Shown: positions 25,683 to 34,044 of the stretch, in pieces
Layout: each line of letters opens with the position of its first letter
Position numbering within the stretch: the first letter of the stretch is position 1
Origin: Marinobacterium lutimaris
GTDB lineage: Bacteria > Pseudomonadota > Gammaproteobacteria > Pseudomonadales > Balneatricaceae
NCBI RefSeq assembly: GCF_900108065.1
Contig: NZ_FNVQ01000005.1
Span: forward strand, 402,323-466,322
DNA: 64,000 nucleotides
Direction: 5' to 3'
The notes under the pieces: generated by a model
Database searches by the model: none
What the model was told of the DNA's origin: nothing
Seen by the model: only the letters and a program-made list of their open reading frames with translations
Made by a program: the position numbers and the translations under genes

Positions 25683-26705
25683 ATGTTGAGAAAAGCCTTT
25701 ATCGCAACCGCGACGCTTTCACTGGCAGCTGCTGCCACTGGCGCCCAGGCCGCCGGTACGCTCGATGCGGTTAAAGAACAAGGTTATGTGCAGTGCGGTG
25801 TGACCTCAGGCGTCCCCGGCTTCTCTGTTCCGGACGAGCAGGGCAACTGGGTAGGTCTTGATGTCGACGTATGCCGCGCTGTCGCCGCAGCGGCACTGGG
25901 CGATGCCAGCAAGGTCAAATACACTCCGCTGAACGCCAAGGAGCGCTTCACTGCGCTGGCTTCCGGTGAGATCGATGTACTCTCCCGTGTAACCACCTGG
26001 ACCCTGACCCGCGACACCCAGCTGGGTATCAACTTCGCCGGCGTGAACTACTACGACGGCCAGGGCTTCATGGTTAAGAAAGATCTCGGCCTCACCAGCG
26101 TCAAGGAGCTGGACGGCGCCACCATCTGCGTACAGTCCGGCACTACTACCGAGCTGAACATGGCTGACTACTTCCGTACCCACGGTCTGGAGCATACTCC
26201 GGTGGTGTTCGACACCAACGAACAGGCGGCTACCGCCTTCGATACCGGCCGTTGCGACGCCTTCACCACTGACCTGTCCCAGGCTTACGGCCTGCGTACC
26301 CGCATGACCGATCCGTCATCCGTGGTAGCGCTGCCGGAAGTTATCTCCAAGGAACCGCTCGGCCCGTCCGTGCGCCAGGGTGATGACCAGTGGTTCAACA
26401 TCGTTAAGTGGTCCCTGAACGCCATGCTTAACGCCGAGGAACTGGGTGTTACCTCCGCCAACGTGGACGAGATGAAAGCTTCCAGCGAGAACCCGAGCGT
26501 CAAGCGTCTGCTCGGTGGTGAAGCTGGCCTGGCCGAAGGCATGGGCATCAGCGATGACTGGGCTTACCAGATCGTCAAACAGGTCGGTAACTACGGTGAA
26601 TCCTTCGACCGTAACGTCGGTAAGGACTCTCCGCAGAACATCGACCGCGGTATCAACAACCTGTGGAACAACGGCGGCATCATGTACGCCGCGCCGATCC
26701 GCTGA
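25683..26705 (+). CDS. aapJ: General L-amino acid ABC transporter, periplasmic binding protein
   Basis: 340 residues with a signal peptide (residues 1-23, cleavage after ATGAQA). Belongs to the SBP_bac_3 family: GYVQCGVTSGVPGFSVPDEQGNWVG, the DVDVCRAVAAAALGD block and GATICVQSGTTTELN are typical of AapJ/BztA. It captures L-amino acids in the periplasm for AapQMP. GAGGACGACAAA precedes the ATG. A sigma-54 promoter lies upstream, and an AANAANAA motif is at 25654-25661 in the leader, of the kind bound by Hfq/Crc in Pseudomonas. A stable hairpin (26722-26743) follows the gene, which would favour high expression of this subunit. Confidence 0.95.
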   Translation: MLRKAFIATATLSLAAAATGAQAAGTLDAVKEQGYVQCGVTSGVPGFSVPDEQGNWVGLDVDVCRAVAAAALGDASKVKYTPLNAKERFTALASGEIDVLSRVTTWTLTRDTQLGINFAGVNYYDGQGFMVKKDLGLTSVKELDGATICVQSGTTTELNMADYFRTHGLEHTPVVFDTNEQAATAFDTGRCDAFTTDLSQAYGLRTRMTDPSSVVALPEVISKEPLGPSVRQGDDQWFNIVKWSLNAMLNAEELGVTSANVDEMKASSENPSVKRLLGGEAGLAEGMGISDDWAYQIVKQVGNYGESFDRNVGKDSPQNIDRGINNLWNNGGIMYAAPIR

Positions 26706-26721
26706 TCATCCGTTAGTCATA

Positions 26722-26743
26722 GAGGCCGCCTCCGGGCGGCCTC
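26722..26743 (+). other. Intercistronic hairpin between aapJ and aapQ
   Basis: GAGGCCGCC (26722-26730), loop TCCG, GGCGGCCTC (26735-26743): a perfect 9-base-pair GC stem with no T-run. Such structures after binding-protein genes often protect the upstream mRNA and cause partial termination, giving excess binding protein over permease. Confidence 0.6.
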
Positions 26744-26820
26744 CTGCATCCGACATAGATCCCTTAACCGGGAAAGCCCCTGAGACGGACGATCCCGTCT
26801 AGGGTATGGAGAAGCAAGAG

Positions 26821-28026
26821 ATGGCATCGGACACCAACCAAAACAGCAGCTCCCCCCCTTCCGAGCCGGAGCACAAGATCAAATTCTGGAACGACCCCGG
26901 CAAGCGCGCCCTGATATTTCAGGTACTGCTGGTGCTGGTGCTGGGCGGCTTCGTCTGGTTTATCGTATCCAACACCCTGAATAACCTGGAACAGCGCGGT
27001 ATCACCACCGGCTTCGACTTCCTGTCGCAGGAAGCGGGCTTTGGTATTCCTCTCTCACTGGTGGAATATACCGAAGCATCCAGCTACGGCCGCACCTTCA
27101 TTGTCGGCCTGCTCAATACCGTGCTGGTATCGGTCCTGGGCATCATCGCGGCCACTATTCTTGGCTTCATCCTCGGTGTGGCGCGACTCTCGGACAACTG
27201 GCTGATTTCACGCCTGTCCGCACTCTATATCGAAATTTTCCGTAACATTCCTCTGCTGCTGCAGATCTTCTTCTGGTACTTCGCGGTACTGCGGGCACTG
27301 CCTTCGCCCCGCGACAGTATCGAGTTTCTTGGCAGTTTCCTGAACATCCGCGGCCTGTCGATGCCGGCCCCGGTGACAGAACCCGGCTTTAACCTGGTCT
27401 GGATTGCACTGGCAGTGGGTATTGTCGGCACCTTCGTGATGACCAAGTGGGCTCACAAACGTCAGGATGCCACCGGCAAAATATTCCCGGTGGGCTGGAC
27501 CTCGCTGGGCCTGATTATCGGTCTGCCCCTGCTGGTGTTCCTGCTCAGCGGCGCACCGATGACACTGGATTATCCCGAGCTGCGCGGTTTCAACTTCCGC
27601 GGCGGCATGACGATCATCCCCGAGTTCGTGGCTCTCTGGCTGGCACTGACCATCTACACCGCGGCGTTCATCGCCGAGACGGTGCGCGGTGGTATCCTTT
27701 CTGTACCTCACGGTCAGCTGGAAGCGGCCTCGGCCCTGGGTCTGCCGAAAACCCGCACCCTGCGTCTGATCGTTATCCCCCAGGCGATGCGCGTGATCAT
27801 CCCACCGCTGACTAACCAGTACCTGAACCTGACCAAGAACTCATCGCTGGCCACCGCCATCGGCTACCCGGACCTGGTGTCCGTGTTCGCCGGTACCACG
27901 CTGAACCAGACCGGTCAGGCGATCGAGGTGATATCGATGACCATGGCGGTCTACCTGTCGTTGAGCGTGCTCACATCGATATTCATGAACTGGTACAACA
28001 AGCGCAAATCGCTGATCGAGCGCTAG
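26821..28026 (+). CDS. aapQ: General L-amino acid ABC transporter, permease subunit 1
   Basis: About 401 residues from the ATG at 26821, which has GGAG 9 bases upstream; the ATG at 26806 has its purine run too close. A membrane protein with about eight helices, of the HisM/AapQ type, with a long N-terminal domain (first helix about residues 28-48) and the permease EAA-loop ASALGLPKTRTLRLIVIPQA near residue 310 that contacts AapP. AapQ and AapM form the channel. It ends 10 bases before aapM. Confidence 0.95.
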   Translation: MASDTNQNSSSPPSEPEHKIKFWNDPGKRALIFQVLLVLVLGGFVWFIVSNTLNNLEQRGITTGFDFLSQEAGFGIPLSLVEYTEASSYGRTFIVGLLNTVLVSVLGIIAATILGFILGVARLSDNWLISRLSALYIEIFRNIPLLLQIFFWYFAVLRALPSPRDSIEFLGSFLNIRGLSMPAPVTEPGFNLVWIALAVGIVGTFVMTKWAHKRQDATGKIFPVGWTSLGLIIGLPLLVFLLSGAPMTLDYPELRGFNFRGGMTIIPEFVALWLALTIYTAAFIAETVRGGILSVPHGQLEAASALGLPKTRTLRLIVIPQAMRVIIPPLTNQYLNLTKNSSLATAIGYPDLVSVFAGTTLNQTGQAIEVISMTMAVYLSLSVLTSIFMNWYNKRKSLIER

Positions 28027-28036
28027 GAGGCAAGGT

Positions 28037-29137
28037 ATGAAATACGAACTTCAACCCACGCTACCGCCTCCCGCCAACACCATTGGTGTGATCGGCTGGG
28101 CGCGCAAGCACCTGTTCAACGGACCGTTGAACTCCATCGCCACACTGTTTCTGGCCTGGCTCGCCTTTACCCTGCTGACGCCGCTGTTCGACTGGGCGTT
28201 TTTCAGCGCCGACTGGGCTGGCACCACCCGTGAAGACTGCACCAGCGGCGGCGCCTGCTGGGTGTTCGTCGGTCAGCGTATCGAGCAGTTCCTGTACGGT
28301 TTCTATCCCCGTGAGGAAACCTGGCGGCTGGACCTGTCGTTCTTCCTGATGCTGGCGCTGATTCTCTGGCTGGCGATACCGAAGATCCCCGCCAAGGGTA
28401 TCGCCGCCGTGCTGACGCTGGTGGTATTCCCGGTGGTGGCGTTCTTCCTGCTGACCGGCGGCGCATTCGGCCTGGAAGCGGTAGATACTCATCAGTGGGG
28501 CGGCTTGAGCCTGACCCTGGTGCTGGCCGTGGTCGGCATGGTGGCGTCACTGCCGCTGGGCATCCTGCTGGCGCTGGGCCGGCGCTCGGAGATGCCGATC
28601 GTCAAGTCCCTGTCGGTGGTTTACATCGAGGTGTGGCGCGGCGTGCCGCTGATCACCGTGCTGTTCATGGCATCGGTGATGCTGCCGCTGTTCTTCCCGG
28701 AAGGGATGAGCTTCGACAAGCTGCTGCGCGCCCTGATCGGTATCACCCTGTTCCAGACCGCCTACATGGCGGAAGTGGTGCGCGGCGGTCTGCAGGCGAT
28801 CCCCAAGGGGCAGTACGAGGCGGCCGACTCACTGGGCCTGGGCTACTGGCAGAAGATGATTCTGATCATTTTGCCTCAGGCGCTGAAAATGATGATTCCC
28901 GGCGTGGTGAACACCTTTATCGCGCTGTTCAAGGACACCAGCCTGGTGCTGATCATCGGTCTGTTCGACCTGCTGGCGATTGTCCAGGCGGCCACCAACG
29001 ATCCCAAGTGGATCGGGTACGCCACCGAAGGCTATGTCTTCGTGGCACTGGTGTTCTGGATCTTCTGCTTCAGCATGTCCCGCTACAGCCAGTACCTTGA
29101 GAAACGGCTACAAACCGGCCATGGCAACCGAGCCTGA
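28037..29137 (+). CDS. aapM: General L-amino acid ABC transporter, permease subunit 2
   Basis: 366 residues; the second inner-membrane permease. The N-terminal region has the AapM-specific segment ending [18 protein letters not shown], then several helices and the EAA loop [20 protein letters not shown] around residue 260, followed by [31 protein letters not shown] directly precedes the ATG. It is co-transcribed with aapQ (10 bases) and aapP (17 bases). Confidence 0.95.
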   Translation: MKYELQPTLPPPANTIGVIGWARKHLFNGPLNSIATLFLAWLAFTLLTPLFDWAFFSADWAGTTREDCTSGGACWVFVGQRIEQFLYGFYPREETWRLDLSFFLMLALILWLAIPKIPAKGIAAVLTLVVFPVVAFFLLTGGAFGLEAVDTHQWGGLSLTLVLAVVGMVASLPLGILLALGRRSEMPIVKSLSVVYIEVWRGVPLITVLFMASVMLPLFFPEGMSFDKLLRALIGITLFQTAYMAEVVRGGLQAIPKGQYEAADSLGLGYWQKMILIILPQALKMMIPGVVNTFIALFKDTSLVLIIGLFDLLAIVQAATNDPKWIGYATEGYVFVALVFWIFCFSMSRYSQYLEKRLQTGHGNRA

Positions 29138-29154
29138 ACACGGAGAAAGAGACA

Positions 29155-29919
29155 ATGACAGACGCGGCAAGCAATACCGGTGAGCAGCTGATGATCGAGC
29201 TGCGCGACATGAACAAGTGGTACGGCGAGTTCCATGTGCTCAAGAACATCAACCTGAAGGTCAAAAAGGGCGAGCGCATCGTTATCTGCGGACCTTCGGG
29301 CTCGGGCAAGTCAACCATGATCCGTTGCATCAACCGGCTGGAGGAGCACCAGCGCGGCGATATCATCGTTAACGGTGTACCACTGACTCATGACATCAAG
29401 AACATCGAGACGATCCGCAAGGACGTGGGCATGGTGTTCCAGCACTTCAACCTCTTCCCGCACCTGACCGTGCTGGAAAACTGCGTGCTGGCCCCGATCT
29501 GGGTAAAGAAGATTCCGCGTAAGGAAGCCGAAGCCACGGCGATGAAGTACCTGGAGCGCGTGAAGATTCCGGAGCAGGCGAAGAAGTATCCCGGCCAGCT
29601 CTCCGGCGGTCAGCAGCAGCGTGTGGCGATTGCCCGCTCGCTCTGCATGAACCCGGACGTGATGCTGTTCGATGAGCCTACCTCGGCGCTGGACCCGGAG
29701 ATGATCAAGGAAGTACTCGATGTCATGATCGAGCTGGCCCAGGAAGGGATGACCATGCTCTGCGTAACCCATGAAATGGGCTTCGCCAAGACCGTGGCCG
29801 ACCGAGTCATCTTTATGGCGGATGGCCAGATCGTTGAGGAGAACGAGCCACACGAGTTCTTCAACAACCCGCAGCATGAACGGACCAAGCTGTTCCTGAG
29901 TCAGATCATCGATCACTGA
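29155..29919 (+). CDS. aapP: General L-amino acid ABC transporter, ATPase
   Basis: 254 residues, typical for GlnQ/AapP ATPases that power the permease from the cytoplasm. Walker [10 protein letters not shown] (about residues 46-54), Q-loop [12 protein letters not shown], signature [15 protein letters not shown], Walker [15 protein letters not shown] and H-loop CVTHEMGFA are all intact. GGAGAAAGAGACA precedes the ATG. A strong terminator at 29949-29983 ends the operon. Confidence 0.97.
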   Translation: MTDAASNTGEQLMIELRDMNKWYGEFHVLKNINLKVKKGERIVICGPSGSGKSTMIRCINRLEEHQRGDIIVNGVPLTHDIKNIETIRKDVGMVFQHFNLFPHLTVLENCVLAPIWVKKIPRKEAEATAMKYLERVKIPEQAKKYPGQLSGGQQQRVAIARSLCMNPDVMLFDEPTSALDPEMIKEVLDVMIELAQEGMTMLCVTHEMGFAKTVADRVIFMADGQIVEENEPHEFFNNPQHERTKLFLSQIIDH

Positions 29920-29948
29920 TCCTGCCGACTGCAGCGAACAGGAATACG

Positions 29949-29983
29949 AAAGGGTGACTCTCTGTTGAGCGTCACCCTTTTTT
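29949..29983 (+). terminator. Rho-independent terminator of aapJQMP
   Basis: AAAGGGTGAC (29949-29958) pairs with GTCACCCTTT (29971-29980) and is followed by TTT, 30 bases after the aapP stop. Confidence 0.88.
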
Positions 29984-29989
29984 GTCACC

Positions 29990-30021
29990 GTGAGCCATTA
30001 AGCTAGTGAGTCATTAAGCTA
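29990..30021. repeat. 16-bp tandem duplication
   Basis: GTGAGCCATTAAGCTA (29990-30005) is directly repeated as GTGAGTCATTAAGCTA (30006-30021), with a single C/T difference, in the spacer between the aap terminator and the ygiD-like gene. Confidence 0.8.
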
Positions 30022-30089
30022 AATACAGAAAGTCATCTGGCTGGGTTAGTATCCTCCTCCCCGCCAGCTTTCCGGACTATGGAAATCCG

Positions 30090-30971
30090 ATGAAACGACG
30101 TCAATTGATTCAGGGCGCACTGGGCCTGTGCTGTGCACCACTCTCAGGCTCCCTGTTTGCGCAGCTCACCGAAGCACTGCCAAAGACGGATACTCAGCCC
30201 GTCGCCTTTATCGGCCACGGCTCGCCGATGAACGCCATCGAGGACAACCTCTACAGCCAGGCCTGGAAGTCGATGGCCGGCGATCTGCCGAGGCCCGCAG
30301 CGATTCTCTGTATTTCCGCGCACTGGCTGAGCCGGGGCAGTTTTGTCGGTGCCGTGCAAGCGCCTGAAACCATTCATGACTTTGGTGGCTTCCCGCAGGA
30401 ACTGTTCGACGTGCAGTACCCGGCGCCGGGCTCACCGGAAGGCGCCGAGCTGTTGCAGACACTGACCCGGCAGAAATCGGGAAAAGATGTGGTCAGGCTG
30501 GATCACGAGCGGGGGCTGGATCACGGCACCTGGTCGGTGCTCAGACAGATGTACCCGGACGCCGATATCCCGGTGTTTCAACTCAGTATCGATTACCACC
30601 GGCCCATGGCCTACCACTATGCACTGGCGCAGCAGCTGGCGGCGCTGCGCGAACGCGGTGTGCTGATCATCGGCAGCGGTAATATCGTCCATAATCTGCG
30701 CGCGGTGCAGGCCGTCAACGGCGGCTACGACTGGGCGGTGGCCTTTGATGAGCAGATCAAACGGAAGCTTATCGACGGTGATCACCAGAGTATTCTTAAC
30801 TACCAGTGGTACGGCAAAGCGGCGGAGCTGTCGGTACCGACGCCGGATCATTATATTCCGATGCTTTACAGCATCGGCCTGCAGCGCAGCAGCGACGAGC
30901 TCAGCTTCTATAACGAATCGCTGACCCGCGGCGCCATATCGATGCGCTCCTTTGTGCTTTCGCCCAGCTGA
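30090..30971 (+). CDS. LigB-type extradiol dioxygenase, YgiD/4,5-DOPA dioxygenase-like
   Basis: 293 residues. After an N-terminal MKRRQLIQGALGLCCAP that looks like a twin-arginine-type leader with Arg-Arg in place, the mature region matches YgiD/4,5-DOPA dioxygenase: FIGHGSPMNAIEDN (metal His), LCISAHWLSRG (second His) and LDHERGLDHGTWSVLRQMYPD (His). Family members cleave catechol rings using Zn or Fe; the physiological substrate is not known. The signal-like N-terminus is unusual for YgiD, which is cytoplasmic in E. coli, so export should be regarded as possible rather than shown. Convergent with the asparaginase gene. Confidence 0.85.
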   Translation: MKRRQLIQGALGLCCAPLSGSLFAQLTEALPKTDTQPVAFIGHGSPMNAIEDNLYSQAWKSMAGDLPRPAAILCISAHWLSRGSFVGAVQAPETIHDFGGFPQELFDVQYPAPGSPEGAELLQTLTRQKSGKDVVRLDHERGLDHGTWSVLRQMYPDADIPVFQLSIDYHRPMAYHYALAQQLAALRERGVLIIGSGNIVHNLRAVQAVNGGYDWAVAFDEQIKRKLIDGDHQSILNYQWYGKAAELSVPTPDHYIPMLYSIGLQRSSDELSFYNESLTRGAISMRSFVLSPS

Positions 30972-30989
30972 TCCAGCTTTTAAGAAGCC

Positions 30990-32006
30990 TCAGTTCGCCA
31001 GTTGCTCGCCGCAGAGCGACTGGCGCAGCTTCGCCGCCACATCTTCTGAAGATAAGTTCTGCGCCAGAAGCCAGTGCAGCTTGGCAAAGGCCGCTTCCAG
31101 CGTCAGGTCAGCACCGGATATCACGCCGATACGCGACAGAGCCGCGCCGGTGGCGTAGGTATCGCTGGCCACCGCGCCGCGGCTGCACTGGGTCAGGTTC
31201 AGAATGGTCACACCCCGGGCGATGGCGGATTCCAGCGTTTCCATCAGAGCTGCGTCCGAGGTCGGCGCATTCCCTACTCCGTAGCTCTGCAAAATCACAC
31301 CGCGTAAACCCGGCTGGCTCAGCACCGCCTGGATCAGCGTTGCGCTGATACCGGGGAAGACGCGAATCACCGCCACAGCGGCGGGATCAAACTCGAGAGA
31401 GCTGAACGCCGGACTTGCGGACTCCAGCATCAGATCAGTGCGTAGCGAAACCTCGATGCCCACTTCTCCCAGACGCGCCAGATTCGGTGAATCAAAAGCC
31501 GCCAAGGCGCTGGCATCAACCTTGACGCTGCGGTTACCGCGCAGCAATCGACCATTGAAGTAGATACAGACCTCGTTGATCTCGGGCCGCACCGCCAATT
31601 CCAGGGCACCCAGCAGGTTGCTGTCGGCGTCGCTTCTGCGCTCCGCCAACGGGATCTGCGAGCCGGTGAGAATCACCGGCTTGGTCAGTCCCTGCAGCAT
31701 GAAGGAGAGTGCCGACGCGGTATACGCCAGAGTATCGGTACCGTGGAGCAGGATAAAACCGGCGTAGTCCTCGTACCGTTCGATAATCGGTGCGGCGATG
31801 CCAGGCCACTGCAGGGGCGAGAGCTCCGCGCTGTCGATCAGCGGATCAAGTTCAATCAGATCGAACGCCGGCAGTGTGTCCAGCCTTTCGGCAAGCCTCT
31901 GCCTGAGCAGCTGCTCAAAGCCCGCTGCGGGCGCAAGCCCCTGTTCCGTGGGCAACATACCGATAGTGCCACCGGTATGGATAATCAACACCTTGTCAGC
32001 TTGCAC
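30990..32006 (-). CDS. ansA: Type I L-asparaginase
   Basis: 338 residues from a GTG at 32006, the same length as E. coli AnsA; GAGGAG lies 7 bases upstream of it, whereas the ATG at 32021 has no room for a ribosome site. It hydrolyses asparagine to aspartate and ammonia; type I enzymes are cytoplasmic. Catalytic threonines are visible in IIHTGGTIGM and the second motif LLHGTDTLAYTASALSF, with LTGSQIPL and VILQSYGVGNAP. No signal peptide. It follows the CYTH-domain gene by about 50 bases on the same strand. Confidence 0.92.
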   Translation of the reverse strand: MQADKVLIIHTGGTIGMLPTEQGLAPAAGFEQLLRQRLAERLDTLPAFDLIELDPLIDSAELSPLQWPGIAAPIIERYEDYAGFILLHGTDTLAYTASALSFMLQGLTKPVILTGSQIPLAERRSDADSNLLGALELAVRPEINEVCIYFNGRLLRGNRSVKVDASALAAFDSPNLARLGEVGIEVSLRTDLMLESASPAFSSLEFDPAAVAVIRVFPGISATLIQAVLSQPGLRGVILQSYGVGNAPTSDAALMETLESAIARGVTILNLTQCSRGAVASDTYATGAALSRIGVISGADLTLEAAFAKLHWLLAQNLSSEDVAAKLRQSLCGEQLAN

Positions 32007-32057
32007 GCGGCCACTCCTCATCCTTCAGCGTCATTGCTCTGCGTTCAATTGGACTGC

Positions 32058-33095
32058 TTAGTCCTCGTCATCATCGATCTGCCAGAGCAGCTCCCCGGTG
32101 GCCAGCGCCAGCTGTCCCGGCAGGGTTTTCCGACTCAGTCCCTGCAGCAGCCCGGCGGCCTGATCATGCTGTTTCTGCCGCCACTGTGTCGGCATCATCT
32201 CCAGCAGGCGCCAGTCCCAGGCGCGACCGGTATCGGCCCGCAGCCGCTGATATTGCGAGATCAGTACCTGGCAATGCGCAGCAATATCGGGCTGGGATTC
32301 CAGCGCGACCAGCATCAGGTCCAGGGTCCGGTTCAGCTCCTGCAGCGCCGAATCATCGCCGGCAATCGCTTTCGCCAGCTGTGCTGGCCAGGCTTTGAGG
32401 CAGTCAGAAATCAGCTCAACCAGGGTTTGATCTTCCCCGCCCTTGAACGCCAGCTCAACCCGGAACGGCGACCGCTGCAGTCCAGCCAGGGCGTAGCCTC
32501 GCTGAGCCTTGCTGTCATCACGCACCTGCACCGGAATCTGACGCGCTATCTCCAGCGCCAGCTGGAACAGCGCCTCGGTAGGACCGGATTTCAGCTCAAG
32601 CTCAAGCTCCGACAGTTCCGTACTCTGCAGACCGGCGCGGATCTCGCCGCGGTCCAGCGCCATTTCCACCTGCCAGGCTTCAGCTCCTTCGCCACCGCCA
32701 AGCAGCCAGATATGACGTTCGAAATTGGTATCGAACACAGGCTCCAGCGTCGTCAGCAGCGCGTCATCGTTTAACTGCGGCGGCAGATGAGCACGAACCT
32801 TGTCCAGCTCCAGCACCGGCTCAGCCAGTTCCCACTCCCACTCGCCACGCACGCTCAAGCCGCCACGGCCGTCGCCAGCGGTTTTCAGGGTCTGGATATA
32901 GCGCTCACCGTCGCGGCGGATGCGCAGCGCGACCCGGGCGGCGGTCAGCGCATGGTCCGGGGTATCGAAATAGGTGTTATCCAGCTGTCTGCATTCGGGC
33001 TCGGCCTTGGCGTACTGCTCCAGTATCGGCAACCCCGCCACTTCTGGACCATACTCGGGCAGCAGCCCAAGCTTGAGTTCTGTTTCCGCTCCCAT
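32058..33095 (-). CDS. CYTH-domain protein, YgiF-like inorganic triphosphatase
   Basis: 345 residues from the ATG at 33095 (GGAG 7 bases upstream); the ATG at 33098 is next best. The N-terminus MGAETELKLGL holds the ExExK motif of CYTH tunnel enzymes, and DNTYFDTPDHALTAARVALRIRRDG, IQTLKTAG and ELELELKSG give the expected acid/basic tunnel residues. The C-terminal ~140 residues are helical and resemble a short CHAD domain. YgiF of E. coli hydrolyses inorganic triphosphate and is encoded next to glnE; here glnE is about 7 kb away. The substrate is inferred from the family. Confidence 0.82.
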   Translation of the reverse strand: MGAETELKLGLLPEYGPEVAGLPILEQYAKAEPECRQLDNTYFDTPDHALTAARVALRIRRDGERYIQTLKTAGDGRGGLSVRGEWEWELAEPVLELDKVRAHLPPQLNDDALLTTLEPVFDTNFERHIWLLGGGEGAEAWQVEMALDRGEIRAGLQSTELSELELELKSGPTEALFQLALEIARQIPVQVRDDSKAQRGYALAGLQRSPFRVELAFKGGEDQTLVELISDCLKAWPAQLAKAIAGDDSALQELNRTLDLMLVALESQPDIAAHCQVLISQYQRLRADTGRAWDWRLLEMMPTQWRQKQHDQAAGLLQGLSRKTLPGQLALATGELLWQIDDDED

Positions 33096-33280
33096 CATCC
33101 AACTCCACTGATTCAATCCTTCCATTTTATGGGGCAGGGCCGAAACACTCTAGGGAATCGGGCAATTTGTCCCCTGCCCGCACCAGATTCAAAGCGATTC
33201 GCGTGCGAACCTTAACTTCCGGTTTTCACGCTATTTTTTAAAATCGATCTGTGCGGTGTGACAAATTCATTGTTGTTTTA

Positions 33281-33310
33281 TTACAAAAACGACAAATCGA
33301 TACGTATACT
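33281..33310 (+). promoter_or_regulatory. Possible sigma-70 promoter for the DUF47-pit operon
   Basis: TTACAA (33281-33286) and TATACT (33305-33310) with an 18-base spacer, 37 bases upstream of the DUF47 gene start, in an AT-rich stretch. No PHO box could be made out. Confidence 0.38.
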
Positions 33311-33346
33311 TGCGCCAAATTACAACCGGCCAACAGGTATACATCG

Positions 33347-34024
33347 ATGGTTAACAGCCCCCTATTTCAGATGTTCGCCCGTTCCCCCTTTCTGCCGATT
33401 CAGGAACATATCGCTAAGGCACAGGATTGCGCCGCTGAGCTGGTCCCGTTTTTTCAGGCGGTGATCAAGGAGGACTGGGCTGAAGTCGCCGAGTGTCAGC
33501 AGCGTATCACCTCGCTTGAACATGATGCCGACGATATCAAACGCAAGATCCGCCAGAACCTGCCCGGCAACCTGTTCCTGCCGGTCGCACGTACCGACCT
33601 GCTGGATCTGGTGCGTATGCAGGACAAGATCGCCAACAAGGCAAAAGATATTGCCGGGCTGATTCTTGGACGGCAGATGACCATTCCGAAAAACCTTCAG
33701 CAGGACCTGCTCAGTTTCCTGGATACGGCTCTGCAGACAACGGACCAGGCGAAAACCGCGCTGAACGAGCTCGACGAACTGGTCACCTCAGGTTTTCGCG
33801 GCCACGAAATTGATCTGGTGGAACGCCTGCTGGTGGAGCTTGACCGCCTCGAGCACGAAACCGATACGCACGAACGCAAACTGCGTAGCGCCCTGTTCGC
33901 TGTAGAGCGCGATCTGTACCCGGTTGATGTGATGTTCCTGTATCAGATCATCACCTGGATTGGCGATCTCGCCAACCGCGCTCAACAGGTAGGCAGCCGC
34001 CTGCAACTGCTACTGGCACGCTAA
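33347..34024 (+). CDS. DUF47/PhoU-like phosphate regulator (TIGR00153 family)
   Basis: 225 residues from the ATG at 33347, with CAGGT about 9 bases upstream; an upstream in-frame extension to 33251 is not supported. All-helical protein of the PhoU_div/DUF47 family: opening FARSPFLPIQEHIAKAQDCAAELVPFF, middle EHDADDIKRKIRQNL and LDLVRMQDKIANKAKDIAG match the TIGR00153 proteins (PF01865) that pair with Pit transporters. The role in phosphate transport control is inferred from that pairing and from its position 20 bases before the pit gene. Confidence 0.88.
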   Translation: MVNSPLFQMFARSPFLPIQEHIAKAQDCAAELVPFFQAVIKEDWAEVAECQQRITSLEHDADDIKRKIRQNLPGNLFLPVARTDLLDLVRMQDKIANKAKDIAGLILGRQMTIPKNLQQDLLSFLDTALQTTDQAKTALNELDELVTSGFRGHEIDLVERLLVELDRLEHETDTHERKLRSALFAVERDLYPVDVMFLYQIITWIGDLANRAQQVGSRLQLLLAR

Positions 34025-34044
34025 ATCGGTAAAACGAGGATCCA

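Noticed and set aside
31743..32774. 343-codon plus-strand frame over ansA and the CYTH gene
   Set aside because: It spans the junction of two well supported minus-strand genes and has low-complexity Gln-rich sequence typical of shadows in GC-rich DNA.
33126..33346. PHO box upstream of the DUF47-pit operon
   Set aside because: TGTGACAAA and nearby A/T-rich stretches do not give the paired CTGTCAT repeats at 11-base spacing.
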